DNA of 64,000 bases from DATLZB01 sp035574175 (GCA_035574175.1 DATLZB010000203.1:7386-71385), one strand, 5' to 3'. Counted from the first letter of the stretch, positions 35,182-44,341 are shown. The notes: generated by a model not told the origin, from the sequence alone. Numbers and translations are program-made.

Positions 35182-36921
35182 ATGCCGACCACCGCAACAG
35201 CTCAGGACCAGCTTACCGGCCGCCGGGAGGGGAGAGGTGCTTTGGCCTGGGAGCGCGACATCAGGCTTGGCGCCGGCCTCATCCTTTTTGCGTTCGTTCT
35301 CACCCATCTCCTCAATCACGCCGTCGGCGTGTTCGGCGTCGAGCTCATGGAAGTGGTGCAGGGCTGGCGGGTGAACGTGTGGCGTTCCTGGCCTGGAACG
35401 ATCGCGCTCTACGGCGCTTTCGTCGTTCACATGGGCCTGGCCCTCAAACGCATCGCATCGCGGCGCACGTTTCGCATGCCGCTGCAAGAGGCGGTGCAGA
35501 TTGTCCTTGGGCTGCTGATCCCGATACTGCTGCTCGAGCACCTGGTCGCGACGAGGTACTTGAGCGACTTTCACAGCGTCGACGACCGGTACCGGGCCGA
35601 GCTGCAGCAGCTCTGGCCGTCGAACGCGATTAAGCAGACGCTCCTTCTGCTCGTGGTCTGGTTCCACGGAGTGATCGGCATCGACTACGCTTTCCGGTCG
35701 AGGTCCTGGTTTCCTCGCGTCCGCGAGGCCGGCCTCGTCATAGCCTGCGCGGTACCGCTGCTTGCGCTCGCCGGTTTCGTCTCCTCGGGCCGCGAGGCGC
35801 GTGTCATGGAGGTGCCGACGGCCGCGTGGACGGAAGCGCAGCGCGATGCCTTCACGGACGCGGTAACCACGGGCGGTCGTGGGCTCCTCATCGTTGGCGC
35901 GGCACTCCTCGCGGTCATCCTGGCGCGCGTCGTCTACCTGCGCCTTAGCCATCGTATTCGGGTCACCTATGTCGGTCACGGTGAGGTGCGCGCAGCAGCC
36001 GGTCAGACGCTGCTCGAGGTGAGCCGGGCCAACCGCATCCCCCATCCCTCCCTTTGCGGCGGACGGGCGCGCTGCTCAACCTGCCGCGTTCTTGTATTAT
36101 CCGGCCAAGAGACCCTGCCGGCGCCGACGCTGGTCGAGCAGCGGGTGCTCCACCGCATTGCGGCGCCGGCACGCGTCCGCCTTGCCTGCCAGCTTCGTCC
36201 CAAGCAGGACGTCACCATTCAGGTGCTGTTGCCGGCGATTGCCCGTCGCGGCATGCTGGACTGGGACGAGGAGGCTTACAAATGGGGCGTGGAGCGTACA
36301 GTCACCGTGCTGATCGTCGACGTGCGCGGTTTCACGACGCTCACCCGCCGGCAACTTCCCTCCGACATCGTCGTGCTGCTCAACCGCCTGGTCGGCGAGT
36401 TAACCCAGACGGTCGAGGCACGCGGCGGCAAGGTCGGCATGTACTTGAGCGACGGCCTCATGGCTATTTTCGGTCTCGGGACGCAACTTGGCTCAGCCAG
36501 CAAGGCTGCGATCTACAGTGCCCTGGACATGCTGAAAGCGGTCCGCACGCTCAATGGCGAGTTCGGGTCCGCGCTGCCCATGCCCTTGCGCGTCGGCATC
36601 GGCATCCATACCGGACCCGCCGTGATCGCGCGGATTGGCGACGAGGAGCGCGGCTACATGACAACGGCACTCGGCGAGACGGTCAGCGTCGCCAGTCGTC
36701 TGGAAGCGGCGACCAAGGAGCTTCTCGCCGACTGCATCATCTCGCAGGAATGCGTCGACGCATCGGGGCTTTCGCTGTCCGGCCCGGTGCAGAAGGAGAT
36801 CCATATCCGCGAATGCGAAAAGCCGATCACGGTGCACGCATTGGCCGACGTCGAGGAGCTCGAGGCGGCTCTTAGAATCTGGACCGCCTCCGCCAAGCGC
36901 GCGAGCGAGGATGCTGCGTGA
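35182..36921 (+). CDS. Membrane class III nucleotide cyclase with haem-type anchor and [2Fe-2S] ferredoxin domain
   Basis: A 579-residue three-part protein. Residues about 25-255 hold six membrane spans with intramembrane-type His residues (H42, H46, H83, H120, H162), resembling succinate dehydrogenase haem b anchors. Residues 258-350 form a ferredoxin domain with C292, C298, C301 and C336, an adrenodoxin-like spacing. Residues 370-560 are a class III cyclase domain: metal Asp380 (IVDVRGF) and Asp424 (LSDGLMAIFG) and transition-state Arg506 are present. The position of the purine-specifying Lys is Met420, its partner Asp is Glu499, and the transition-state Asn is Ser502. The architecture suggests cyclase output gated by redox state; product and activity are uncertain. 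Confidence 0.9.
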   Translation: MPTTATAQDQLTGRREGRGALAWERDIRLGAGLILFAFVLTHLLNHAVGVFGVELMEVVQGWRVNVWRSWPGTIALYGAFVVHMGLALKRIASRRTFRMPLQEAVQIVLGLLIPILLLEHLVATRYLSDFHSVDDRYRAELQQLWPSNAIKQTLLLLVVWFHGVIGIDYAFRSRSWFPRVREAGLVIACAVPLLALAGFVSSGREARVMEVPTAAWTEAQRDAFTDAVTTGGRGLLIVGAALLAVILARVVYLRLSHRIRVTYVGHGEVRAAAGQTLLEVSRANRIPHPSLCGGRARCSTCRVLVLSGQETLPAPTLVEQRVLHRIAAPARVRLACQLRPKQDVTIQVLLPAIARRGMLDWDEEAYKWGVERTVTVLIVDVRGFTTLTRRQLPSDIVVLLNRLVGELTQTVEARGGKVGMYLSDGLMAIFGLGTQLGSASKAAIYSALDMLKAVRTLNGEFGSALPMPLRVGIGIHTGPAVIARIGDEERGYMTTALGETVSVASRLEAATKELLADCIISQECVDASGLSLSGPVQKEIHIRECEKPITVHALADVEELEAALRIWTASAKRASEDAA

Positions 36922-37418
36922 GCCGATTGGACAAGTTCGTAGACCGACTGCTGATGCAGCGTCTGCTGCTCAACCGTGCCTGCCAGGCGCTGAACGAGGC
37001 GGGCGCCAGCCTGCCCGGACCGGTGATCGAGCTCGGCCTCGGCAACGGGCGCACCTACCATCATCTGCGCGAGAAGCTCGTTGGCCGCCGCATTGTGGTG
37101 TTCGACCGCGAACTCGGCGCCCACCCGGCCTCTCATCCCCCCCGGGAGGACCTCATTCTCGGGGATATCCGCGTGACAGGCATGGCCTACGCCGAGCGCC
37201 ATGGTGCCAGCGCGGCCATGCTCCACGCCGATCTCGGCAATGGCATCAAGGCCGACGACCTCAAGTTGCAGGCTTGGCTACCACACGTAGTGTACGCGTT
37301 GGTAAGGCCTGGCGGGCAGGTCATCACCTCGACCGAGCTCGAACACCCGGGCCTCGCTGCCGAGCCGCTGCCGCAAGGCGCTCCCGACTATGAGTACTTT
37401 CTCTATCGTCGCCTGTGA
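36918..37418 (+). CDS. Small class I SAM-dependent methyltransferase-like protein
   Basis: A 166-residue protein with a Rossmann-type SAM-binding fold: PGPVIELGLGNGRTYHHLRE is motif I, RIVVFDRELGAHPA carries the acidic loop, and VVYALVRPGGQVIT is the late strand. It is shorter than usual methyltransferases (200-250 residues) and has little beyond the core, so the acceptor site is unclear. The GTG start overlaps the cyclase stop (GTGA), indicating translational coupling and a likely functional link with the cyclase. It converges on tusA. Confidence 0.82.
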   Translation: MSRLDKFVDRLLMQRLLLNRACQALNEAGASLPGPVIELGLGNGRTYHHLREKLVGRRIVVFDRELGAHPASHPPREDLILGDIRVTGMAYAERHGASAAMLHADLGNGIKADDLKLQAWLPHVVYALVRPGGQVITSTELEHPGLAAEPLPQGAPDYEYFLYRRL

Positions 37419-37426
37419 CACCGGCC

Positions 37427-37660
37427 TCACGCGGTACGTCGAATGAGAAAGCGCCATACGCCGTCGGCAGCGCTGCGATCGATGAGGCTGTTGCCGGTGG
37501 CGACGCAGAATGCTTCGAAATCGGCCTCCGCCCCTGGATCCGTGGCCAGCACCTCGATTGTGTCGCCGACCTTCACCTCTGCGATAGCCTTTTTCAGTTT
37601 CAGCACCGGCAGCGGGCAGTTCAGGTTCCTGGCGTCGAGGGTCATATCGGGCTGCGCCAT
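37427..37660 (-). CDS. tusA: TusA-family sulfur carrier
   Basis: A 77-residue SirA/TusA-fold protein. The family signature around the active Cys is visible: LDARNLNCPLPVLKLKKAI, with the CPxP motif. It relays persulfide sulfur for tRNA thiolation, molybdenum cofactor or other sulfur pathways. A second Cys (FCVATGN) lies in the C-terminal half. No sulfurtransferase partner (IscS, TusBCD, rhodanese) is adjacent, so the pathway cannot be told. It is divergent from the MMPL exporter gene and may share its upstream region. Confidence 0.92.
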   Translation of the reverse strand: MAQPDMTLDARNLNCPLPVLKLKKAIAEVKVGDTIEVLATDPGAEADFEAFCVATGNSLIDRSAADGVWRFLIRRTA

Positions 37661-37898
37661 CGAAGGTCTCCGCAGGGGGCTGACCGCTCATATAGGCCGG
37701 CGCGCGTTGCCGGTCGATAGGCGAGTCGGTGACGAGATGGCGCGGCTCGTTCCAGCGAGCGACGGGCAGCAGCCTTGCTTCCGGGCACCGGCAAGTGCAA
37801 GCATCACGGCCCTGCGGCTTTGAGTCCGCTGCGATTCGAGCCTGAGAAGTGCCAAGCCGCGGCCTGTGTGGCGCCGATCAGTCGGGGGTGGAGGGAGA

Positions 37899-40220
37899 AT
37901 GACCAACGGTGAAGAGCCCCGGCGGTCGTTCCTGTTTTCGTTCGGGCTCGACCGGATCGGGCTGGTGGCGCTTGCCGCGCCCTACATGTCGGCTGCCATC
38001 ATCGTGTTGCTGACTGCGCTCGCCGTCGTCGGCTTCATGCGGCTGCGGGTGGACGACTCGCTCTCCGAGCTCTTTCGCACCGACACACCGGAGTTTCGCC
38101 GGTACGAGGAGATCGACCGGCGCTTTCCCTCGAGCGAGTACGACGTCCTCGTCGTCGTCGAGGGTACCAATCTGCTCAAACGCGAGAACCTGCAGGCGTT
38201 CGCGAGGGCGGTGATCGACCTGCAGCTCGCCGATGGCGTCAGCGGTCTCGTGTCGATGCTCTCCGCTCGCGGGCGCCCCGATGACACAGGTTATGCCCCG
38301 CCCGTCGTTCCGGACGACCTTCCCGAAGGCGCCGCCTACGAAGACATGATCAAGGCGCTGAAGCAGAACGATATCGTTGCGGGCAAGTTCTTGTCGGAGG
38401 ACGGTACGCTGGCGCTTATCGTGATCGCCCTCGACCGTGCGGCGGTTGAAGAGATGGGGCCACGGGCGATCATCGGCGGCATTCGCCAGACAGCGGAGCA
38501 GGCGCTCGAGGGCACCGGCCTCGTCGTCAAACTGACCGGTGCGCCGGTGATGCAGCTTGAGATTCGCAACGCGGTGGAGCGCGACCGACTCGTTTACAAC
38601 GGTTTGGGCTTCCTCGTCGGCGGGGGCATTGCCTATCTTTTTTTCCGCCGTCTCTCGCTCACGCTGATCGCCGTTCTCGGTCCCTCGATCGCCATCCTGT
38701 GGACGCTCGGCGTCCTCGGCGGCCTCGATTTCCGGCTCAATCTGTTCGTCAATGTCATCACCCCCTTGATCCTGGTGTCGGGCTTTTCCGACTCTATGCA
38801 TTTGGTGTTTGCAATCCGCCGCGAGATCTTGGCTGGCGTGGACCGGATCACGGCAGCGCGCAATGCTGTGCTCGACATTGCTCCGGCCTGCTTGCTGACT
38901 GCAATGAATCAGGCCATCGCCATCGTCTCCTTCGCTTTTGCCGAATCGGCATTGATCCGCACCTTCGGCCTGGCGGCGCTAATGGCGGTGTTCATCTCCT
39001 ACACGGCAGTCGCGGTGGTCGTGCCGACGCTTGCGGCGCTGCTGATCCGCCGTGAGGCGCAGGGGCCGAAGCGCAAGGAGGCCGAGAGGGACGGCGTCAG
39101 CCTGCTGCAGCGTTTATCGGTGGCCTGTATCGGCCACGTCGGCGCCCGTCCGCTCGCATACGTTCTTGCCGGTCTTGGCGCGGTCGTGTTGACCGGGCTC
39201 GCCTATGTACACCTGGAGCCGCATTATCGGCTCGCCGACCAGGTGCCGGACCGGGAGCAGGCGCTGGCCGCGACCGGCAGCCTCGACCGCAAGCTCACCG
39301 GAGCCAATCCCGTCCACGTCATGATCCAGTGGAAGAGCGGAGCCTCGCTCTATGCCCCCGACACGCTGAGCGTCATCAGGGATGCCCATTCCGTGCTCGA
39401 GGAGGTAGCAGGTCTCGGCAACGTGTGGTCGCTCGACAGCCTGCGCCGGTGGTTGGCGGCCGCCGGGGACACGCGCATCGAGACGGTGAAGAAGTACGTG
39501 GGCATCCTGCCCGAGCATTTGGTGCGGCGTTTCATCGCCAAGGAGGAGAATGCCGTTCTGGTCACCGGGCGCCTGCCCGACGTCGATGCCAGCGAAATTC
39601 TGCCCGTCGTCGAGAAGATCGACAAGGCGCTCGAGCCCGTGCGCAAAGCGCACCCGGGCTACGAGATCTCCGTGACCGGCCTGCCGGCGATCGCCGCCCG
39701 TAACAGCGCCAAGTTGATCGGCGAGCTGAACGTGGGCTTGGTCGGCGACATCTTCATCATCTTCATCTTTCTCGGCGTCGCTTTGCGCTCTGCGCTGGCC
39801 GGGATTGCGAGCGTGCTGCCCTCGTTGTTTCCCATATTTGCGACCGGGGCACTGTTGTGGGTGACCGGTGAAGGGCTGCAGTTCGCCTCCATTATCGCCA
39901 TCACGGTCGCCTTCTCGCTCGCCATCGACTCCACCATCCACTTCATTAACCGCTTCCGCCTCGAGGAGGAAAGGATCGGGGGCGCGGCTGGGACCGAGCG
40001 AGAGGCACTGCGGCGCACCGCGCTTCATATCGGCCCGGCGGTGGTGCTCACCACCATCGTGTTGGCGCTGGGGCTCGGCGTCACCATGCTTTCCGATCTG
40101 CCCTCTCTGCGGCTGTTTGGCCGCCTCGCCGGCATCTGCCTCTTCGCCTCTCTCATCGGGCAGCTCGTCATCCTGCCGGCCGTCATCGCGCTTTACCGGC
40201 GCTACGTTCCGAGGCACTGA
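37899..40220 (+). CDS. MMPL-family RND exporter
   Basis: A 773-residue inner-membrane protein with two symmetric halves, each made of one span, a periplasmic domain of about 180-200 residues and a bundle of five spans. Proton-relay-type acidic residues are seen in the equivalent spans: LVSGFSDSMHLVFA in the first half and SLAIDSTIHFINRF in the second. The family moves lipids and other hydrophobic molecules (MmpL, HpnN). No hopanoid or lipid-synthesis gene is nearby, so the cargo is open. The start at 37899 is supported by a GGAGGGAG site; an in-frame GTG lies 33 bases upstream. Confidence 0.9.
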   Translation: MTNGEEPRRSFLFSFGLDRIGLVALAAPYMSAAIIVLLTALAVVGFMRLRVDDSLSELFRTDTPEFRRYEEIDRRFPSSEYDVLVVVEGTNLLKRENLQAFARAVIDLQLADGVSGLVSMLSARGRPDDTGYAPPVVPDDLPEGAAYEDMIKALKQNDIVAGKFLSEDGTLALIVIALDRAAVEEMGPRAIIGGIRQTAEQALEGTGLVVKLTGAPVMQLEIRNAVERDRLVYNGLGFLVGGGIAYLFFRRLSLTLIAVLGPSIAILWTLGVLGGLDFRLNLFVNVITPLILVSGFSDSMHLVFAIRREILAGVDRITAARNAVLDIAPACLLTAMNQAIAIVSFAFAESALIRTFGLAALMAVFISYTAVAVVVPTLAALLIRREAQGPKRKEAERDGVSLLQRLSVACIGHVGARPLAYVLAGLGAVVLTGLAYVHLEPHYRLADQVPDREQALAATGSLDRKLTGANPVHVMIQWKSGASLYAPDTLSVIRDAHSVLEEVAGLGNVWSLDSLRRWLAAAGDTRIETVKKYVGILPEHLVRRFIAKEENAVLVTGRLPDVDASEILPVVEKIDKALEPVRKAHPGYEISVTGLPAIAARNSAKLIGELNVGLVGDIFIIFIFLGVALRSALAGIASVLPSLFPIFATGALLWVTGEGLQFASIIAITVAFSLAIDSTIHFINRFRLEEERIGGAAGTEREALRRTALHIGPAVVLTTIVLALGLGVTMLSDLPSLRLFGRLAGICLFASLIGQLVILPAVIALYRRYVPRH

Positions 40221-40284
40221 GCCGGCGCACGAAGGCGGCGCCTCACCGGGTTGGAAGGCGACGCCTCGGCGAGCTGCCCCATGT

Positions 40285-40575
40285 CTAGGACTTGCAGACG
40301 TCGATCTTCGATTCGCAACGGATCATCGAGCCGTCCGGCTTGCAGGTATAGCGCTCGTTGCGGAATGTGTCAGACATGAACGGCCAGTTGCCCGTCGTCT
40401 GCGCAATGATCTCCCATGCCTGGAACTTCGCCATGCTCTCGGTCGGGGCCCACCCCCGGCCGTAATGTGTCTTGCAGTTCGCCGCCTTCTTACCTTGCGC
40501 CAGCGCATCAACCACAGGGGTCAGTGCGAATCCGGCGACACCGAGACCAATCATAAGTGCCCGAACCGTCATCAT
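40285..40575 (-). CDS. Small secreted four-cysteine protein (paralogue of the protein at 44513)
   Basis: A 96-residue protein with a signal peptide (VRALMIGLGVAGFALTPVVDALAQ). The mature part is CKTHYGRGWAP, then a helix with AKFQAWEIIAQ, then NWPFMSDTFRNERYTC, and a C-terminal C-x8-C-x5-C pattern. The same order of HYG, Ala-rich helix, Trp and three late Cys appears in the protein encoded at 44513-44887. No known domain was recognised. Four cysteines in an exported protein suggest two disulfides. Two adjacent ATG codons could serve as start. Confidence 0.65.
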   Translation of the reverse strand: MMTVRALMIGLGVAGFALTPVVDALAQGKKAANCKTHYGRGWAPTESMAKFQAWEIIAQTTGNWPFMSDTFRNERYTCKPDGSMIRCESKIDVCKS

Positions 40576-40683
40576 CGTGCAGTCTCCCAGTTGACCCGAA
40601 GCCGACCGATCACCGCTAATGCGACGCCTTTGCTGGTACAAGCGGGAAAGTGTGGCTTCTACCATGCTTCTTGCCGACCGCGT

Positions 40684-41604
40684 TCATTGGGTGACAGCGG
40701 CCATTCGCTCTCCCCACAAATTGAGCAAGTTGGCCAGCACCACGATCCCGGCTCCGGCCAGCACCGCCCATTCGAGCGCCTCCTGATAGGCGAACACGCC
40801 AACCACTGTGATGATCGGCAGACGCAGGAAATCCATCGGCGCCACCACCATGGCGTCGGCGTGCACGAAGGCGCGGACCAGGCCGAAGTGCGCGGAAAGG
40901 CCGAACGCTCCGAGCGCCAGCAACCAGCATGCGGTCGCTGCATCGGGAAGGACGAGCGTGGGGGTGCTGAGAATGAGGGAAAGGATGGTCTGTATGGCGA
41001 TCATGTAGAAGAGGATCGACAGCGGGGCGTCGGTGCGGATCAGCAGCTTGGTGCCCACGATCGAAAGTGCGAAGCCGACCGCGCTGGCAAGGGCAAGCAG
41101 CGTGCCGAACTCGAGGCTCGCGCTGCCTGGCCGGGCGATGAACAGGATGCCGCAGAACCCGAGCGCAGCAGCAGCCCCCCGGATGGGCGTCAAGCGCTCG
41201 CCGAGCAGCAGCGGCGCCAGCACGGCGACCCAGAGCGGGGCCGTGAACTCAAGCGCGAACAGTTCGGTCAGAGGAATGAGGATCAACGCATGCAGCCAGG
41301 CCGCCTGCGCGGCGAAATGGACGGTCCCCCGCAGGACGTGCAGCCCGAGCCGATCTGTGCGGAACAGGCTGAGGTCGATGCCGGCGAGGCGAATGCCGAC
41401 CAGCAGGATGGCAAGAGAAATCACGGAGCGATAGAACATGAGATCGATGGTGGAGAGCACACGACCCGCCTCGCGCCCCGAGATCGCCACCATCACGAAG
41501 GAGGCGAGCGTTAACCCCATCCACGCCATGGCGCGTGTGATGTCCCGCCCGGTACCCGCCGCAACCTGCTCCGCGCCGGCCTTCTCCTTGCCTCTCTCGG
41601 CCAC
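40684..41604 (-). CDS. EamA/DMT-superfamily transporter
   Basis: A 306-residue inner-membrane protein with ten predicted spans in two EamA repeats. The first repeat contains FTAPLWVAVLAPLLLGERL and the second DFLRLPIITVVGVFAYQEAL, both with the conserved Pro-x-x-x and Glu at the end of spans 4 and 9. DMT proteins export or import metabolites such as amino acids and nucleotide sugars; the substrate cannot be read. The GTG start has a poor ribosome binding site; an internal ATG 25 codons later is possible but would shorten the first span. Confidence 0.88.
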   Translation of the reverse strand: MAERGKEKAGAEQVAAGTGRDITRAMAWMGLTLASFVMVAISGREAGRVLSTIDLMFYRSVISLAILLVGIRLAGIDLSLFRTDRLGLHVLRGTVHFAAQAAWLHALILIPLTELFALEFTAPLWVAVLAPLLLGERLTPIRGAAAALGFCGILFIARPGSASLEFGTLLALASAVGFALSIVGTKLLIRTDAPLSILFYMIAIQTILSLILSTPTLVLPDAATACWLLALGAFGLSAHFGLVRAFVHADAMVVAPMDFLRLPIITVVGVFAYQEALEWAVLAGAGIVVLANLLNLWGERMAAVTQ

Positions 41605-41670
41605 CTGACCTGACCCTGAACCCAGACCCAGGCCCGATCACAGGGGGCCCGGCTGCTGCCGCAACTGAAG

Positions 41671-41698
41671 TTGACGTAAGACAATTCAATCCTAGCTT
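41671..41698 (+). promoter_or_regulatory. Candidate promoter upstream of the methyltransferase
   Basis: TTGACG (41671-41676) and TAGCTT (41693-41698) with a 16-base spacer lie 43 bases before the ATG at 41741, in an AT-richer part of the divergent gap. The -35 is strong and the -10 weak. Confidence 0.3.
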
Positions 41699-41740
41699 GG
41701 CAAGTGTGCGGGCGTGCAATCGGTGGGAAGGCAGTGAGAT

Positions 41741-42379
41741 ATGAGAGCACCTGAAGAACATGAGCGGCGTCCGGAGCGGTTCGACGAGCGTTACAGGGAG
41801 CCCGGCTATCACTACGGGACTGAACCCAACGAGTTCCTGAAGGGACAGCGCCACCTGCTGAGGCAGGGCCAGAAGGCGCTGGTGCCCGGGGACGGGGAGG
41901 GTCGCAACGGCGTGTGGCTCGCCCGCCAGGGACTTGAGGTTCTGACCTTCGACCTTTCTGCGGTCGGTGTCGAGAAAGCCAAGCGGCTGGCCGCCGAGCG
42001 CGGCGTATCAATCGATGCCCGCGTCGGCGACGTCAGGACCTGGCCGTGGCCGGAGGCTTGTTACGACGTCATCGTGTTGAGTTTCCTTCATTTTCTGCCG
42101 GATGTTCGCGAGGCGACCCATGCCGCCGTTTGGCAAGCGCTGAAACCCGGCGGCATCGTCATCCTCGAGGCGTTCGGACCGAAGCAGCTCCAGATGCGCA
42201 AGCGTGGCGCCCGCGGCGGTCCCAAGATCCTCGACCATCTCTGCTCGGTAGAGATGGTGCGGCAGGATTTTCCGGGCGCCGTTTTCCTGGTGCTCGAGGA
42301 GGTGGAGGTCAACTTCGAAGGTCGTACTCACCACGGGCGCTGTTCTGTCTGCCGGGCCGTTGCTCGCAAGCCGGCATGA
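41741..42379 (+). CDS. SAM-dependent methyltransferase (TehB-like)
   Basis: A 212-residue class I methyltransferase. The N-terminal RYREPGYHYGTEPNEFLKGQ is typical of a TehB/thiopurine-type subgroup that recognises small thiol or oxyanion substrates. SAM-binding blocks are ALVPGDGEGRNGVWLARQG (motif I), FDLSAVGVEKAKRLA, YDVIVLSFLHFLP and LKPGGIVILEAFGPKQL. Two Cys near the C-terminus (CSVCRAVARK) could bind metal or substrate. It ends 15 bases before the threonine aldolase gene and is probably cotranscribed with it. Confidence 0.88.
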   Translation: MRAPEEHERRPERFDERYREPGYHYGTEPNEFLKGQRHLLRQGQKALVPGDGEGRNGVWLARQGLEVLTFDLSAVGVEKAKRLAAERGVSIDARVGDVRTWPWPEACYDVIVLSFLHFLPDVREATHAAVWQALKPGGIVILEAFGPKQLQMRKRGARGGPKILDHLCSVEMVRQDFPGAVFLVLEEVEVNFEGRTHHGRCSVCRAVARKPA

Positions 42380-42394
42380 GTGGAGGGCTGGCGG

Positions 42395-43435
42395 ATGTCC
42401 CAGCAATTCGCCTCCGACAACAACGCCGGCATCTGCCCCGCGGCTCTTGAGGCCATGCTCCGGGCCAACGCCGCAGGGCATGCTCCCGCCTATGGGGAGG
42501 ACGCCTGGACGGCAACGGCGAAAGAGCGTCTGGCCAGCCTGTTCGATACGGACGTTGAGGTTTTCTTCGTCTTCAACGGCACGGCGGCCAACGCGCTCGC
42601 ACTGGCCCAGATCTGCCGCTCCTACCATGCCGTCATCGCTCATCGCTTCTCCCATATTGAGAATGACGAGGCGGGGGCGGTTGGCTACTTCGCCGGCGGC
42701 GCTAAGCTTCTCGCCGCCGAACCCGCGCACGGCAAGCTTACCCCGCAGATCGTCGAGGCTTTGTCAGGAGCCGGCCGCGGCGTGCACCACGTAAAGCCGC
42801 GAGCGCTTTCGCTCACGCAAGCCACCGAGCTTGGTACCGTCTATACGCTCGAAGAAATCGCGGCGCTCACAGAAACGGCGCGCCGTCTCGGCCTCAAGGT
42901 GCACATGGACGGCGCGCGGTTCGCCAACGCAATTGCGACGCTCGGTTGCTCGCCAGCAGATGTCACATGGCGGGCCGGCATCGATGTGCTGTGTCTCGGC
43001 GGCGTCAAGAACGGGCTCGCCGTGGGAGAGGCAGTCCTGTTTTTCGATCGCGCCCTTGCCGAAGAGTTTGCTTGGCGCGCAAAGCAGGCAGGCCACCTTA
43101 ATTCTAAGATGTGGCTGGTCGCCGCCGCATGGCTGGGACTGCTCGAAACCGGCGCCTGGCTCGACAACGCGCGTCACGCCAATGCCATGGCGCAGCGCTT
43201 GGGCAAGCGACTTGCCGACATCGACGGCGTTCGGCTGCTGCTACCGGTGGAGTCCAATGCCGTGTTCGTCGACCTGCCGCCCATCGTGCAGGCGGCCTTG
43301 CGCGACAAGGGCTGGCGCTTCCACACCTTCCTGGGCGAGCGCGGTTGCCGACTGATGTGTGCCTGGGACACGCTCCCGGCGACAGTCGACCGCTTTGCCG
43401 ACGAGGTTGCTGCGGCCATTGCCTCGTCCCGGTGA
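42395..43435 (+). CDS. ltaE: Low-specificity L-threonine aldolase
   Basis: A 346-residue PLP enzyme that cleaves threonine or allo-threonine to glycine and acetaldehyde. Fold-type I features are visible: FNGTAANALAL (phosphate loop), KVHMDGARFANA (D172 contacts the pyridine nitrogen) and CLGGVKNGLAVGE with the Schiff-base Lys205. The length matches the family. The ATG at 42395 follows GGAGGG; it is the second gene of a pair with the methyltransferase. Confidence 0.93.
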   Translation: MSQQFASDNNAGICPAALEAMLRANAAGHAPAYGEDAWTATAKERLASLFDTDVEVFFVFNGTAANALALAQICRSYHAVIAHRFSHIENDEAGAVGYFAGGAKLLAAEPAHGKLTPQIVEALSGAGRGVHHVKPRALSLTQATELGTVYTLEEIAALTETARRLGLKVHMDGARFANAIATLGCSPADVTWRAGIDVLCLGGVKNGLAVGEAVLFFDRALAEEFAWRAKQAGHLNSKMWLVAAAWLGLLETGAWLDNARHANAMAQRLGKRLADIDGVRLLLPVESNAVFVDLPPIVQAALRDKGWRFHTFLGERGCRLMCAWDTLPATVDRFADEVAAAIASSR

Positions 43436-43525
43436 GATGAGGTTGAGCTGCTAGAGGTACCGTGGGCGTGCGGCCCTAGCCATGCTATGAGAGGCCTCCT
43501 GCAACGTCAGTTTGGGAAGCAGACC

Positions 43526-43873
43526 ATGCAGATCGCGCGACACCTGCCCTCCAAGATCTATTCCAAGGCCGTCGAGGCCAATGGGTTCGTCTTCACCGCA
43601 GGCATCGTTGCCGATGATGTGTCCCAGGACATCAAGGGTCAGACCCAGCAGATCTTGAAGGAGATCGACCGCCTGCTGACGCTCGCCGGGACCGACAAGT
43701 CGAAACTCGTCCAGGCGACCATCTGGCTGAGCGACATCAGGACGAGGGACGCCATGAACGAGGTGTGGACTGCTTGGACCGGGCCCGCCAGCCTTCCGGC
43801 TCGCGCCTGCATCGAGGCCAAGCTTGCCGACCCCCGCATGCTGGTCGAAATCTCTGTCGTGGCTCTGAAGTAG
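43526..43873 (+). CDS. RidA-family protein (YjgF/YER057c/UK114)
   Basis: A 115-residue protein of the RidA family, which forms trimers; archetypal members deaminate reactive enamine/imine intermediates from PLP enzymes. Family blocks are [36 protein letters not shown] and the substrate-binding Arg in [20 protein letters not shown]. The adjacent threonine aldolase is a PLP enzyme, which makes the neighbourhood sensible. The ATG at 43526 follows GGGAAG; a frame extension upstream to 43487 is unlikely to be translated. Confidence 0.92.
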   Translation: MQIARHLPSKIYSKAVEANGFVFTAGIVADDVSQDIKGQTQQILKEIDRLLTLAGTDKSKLVQATIWLSDIRTRDAMNEVWTAWTGPASLPARACIEAKLADPRMLVEISVVALK

Positions 43874-43900
43874 GGCAATCCGAGACGGGTAGCGGTCCGC

Positions 43901-44341
43901 ATGACCAACCAACGCCGGCCGCCGGCGGACCGCCGGGCCTTCTATCACTTCCTGAGCATCCCGACACGGTGGATGGACAACGACGTCTACGGCCACGTGA
44001 ACAATGCCGTCTACTACGTTTACTTCGACACCGTCATCAACCGTTACCTGATCGAGGCGGGCGGCCTTAACTTCCGCAGTGGCCCCGTCGTGGGTATCGC
44101 TGTCGAGACCATGTGCAGGTTTCACCGCTCATTCAGCTATCCTGAGATCGTGGAGGCCGGTCTCAGGGTCGGCCGACTTGGCACCTCCTCCGTGCGCTAC
44201 GAGGTTGGGCTGTTCGGTCCACGCGAGGAAGAGGCGCGGGCAGACGGTCACTTCGTGCACGTGTTCGTTGAGCGGGGGAGCATGCGGCCGGTGCCAATTC
44301 CGGACCCCATCCGCCTGGCGTTAGCCAAACTCTCGAATTGA
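43901..44341 (+). CDS. Acyl-CoA thioesterase, 4HBT hotdog family
   Basis: A 146-residue hotdog-fold protein. The 4HBT signature [21 protein letters not shown] (residues 23-43) holds the catalytic Asp and the helix-capping GHVNN. The later [16 protein letters not shown] and SVRYEVGLF are the beta-strand blocks of the family. It hydrolyses acyl-CoA thioesters; the chain length is unknown. It starts 27 bases after ridA on the same strand. Confidence 0.9.
   Translation: MTNQRRPPADRRAFYHFLSIPTRWMDNDVYGHVNNAVYYVYFDTVINRYLIEAGGLNFRSGPVVGIAVETMCRFHRSFSYPEIVEAGLRVGRLGTSSVRYEVGLFGPREEEARADGHFVHVFVERGSMRPVPIPDPIRLALAKLSN

Noticed and set aside
35182..36921. Reading K417 as the canonical purine-specifying lysine
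   Set aside because: Aligning through GG and the invariant Asp424 without a gap puts Met420 at that position; using K417 would need a three-residue gap in a rigid hairpin.
39868..41514. 548-codon open frame on the plus strand
   Set aside because: It runs through the MMPL gene in another frame and antisense to the EamA transporter; no homology-like features.
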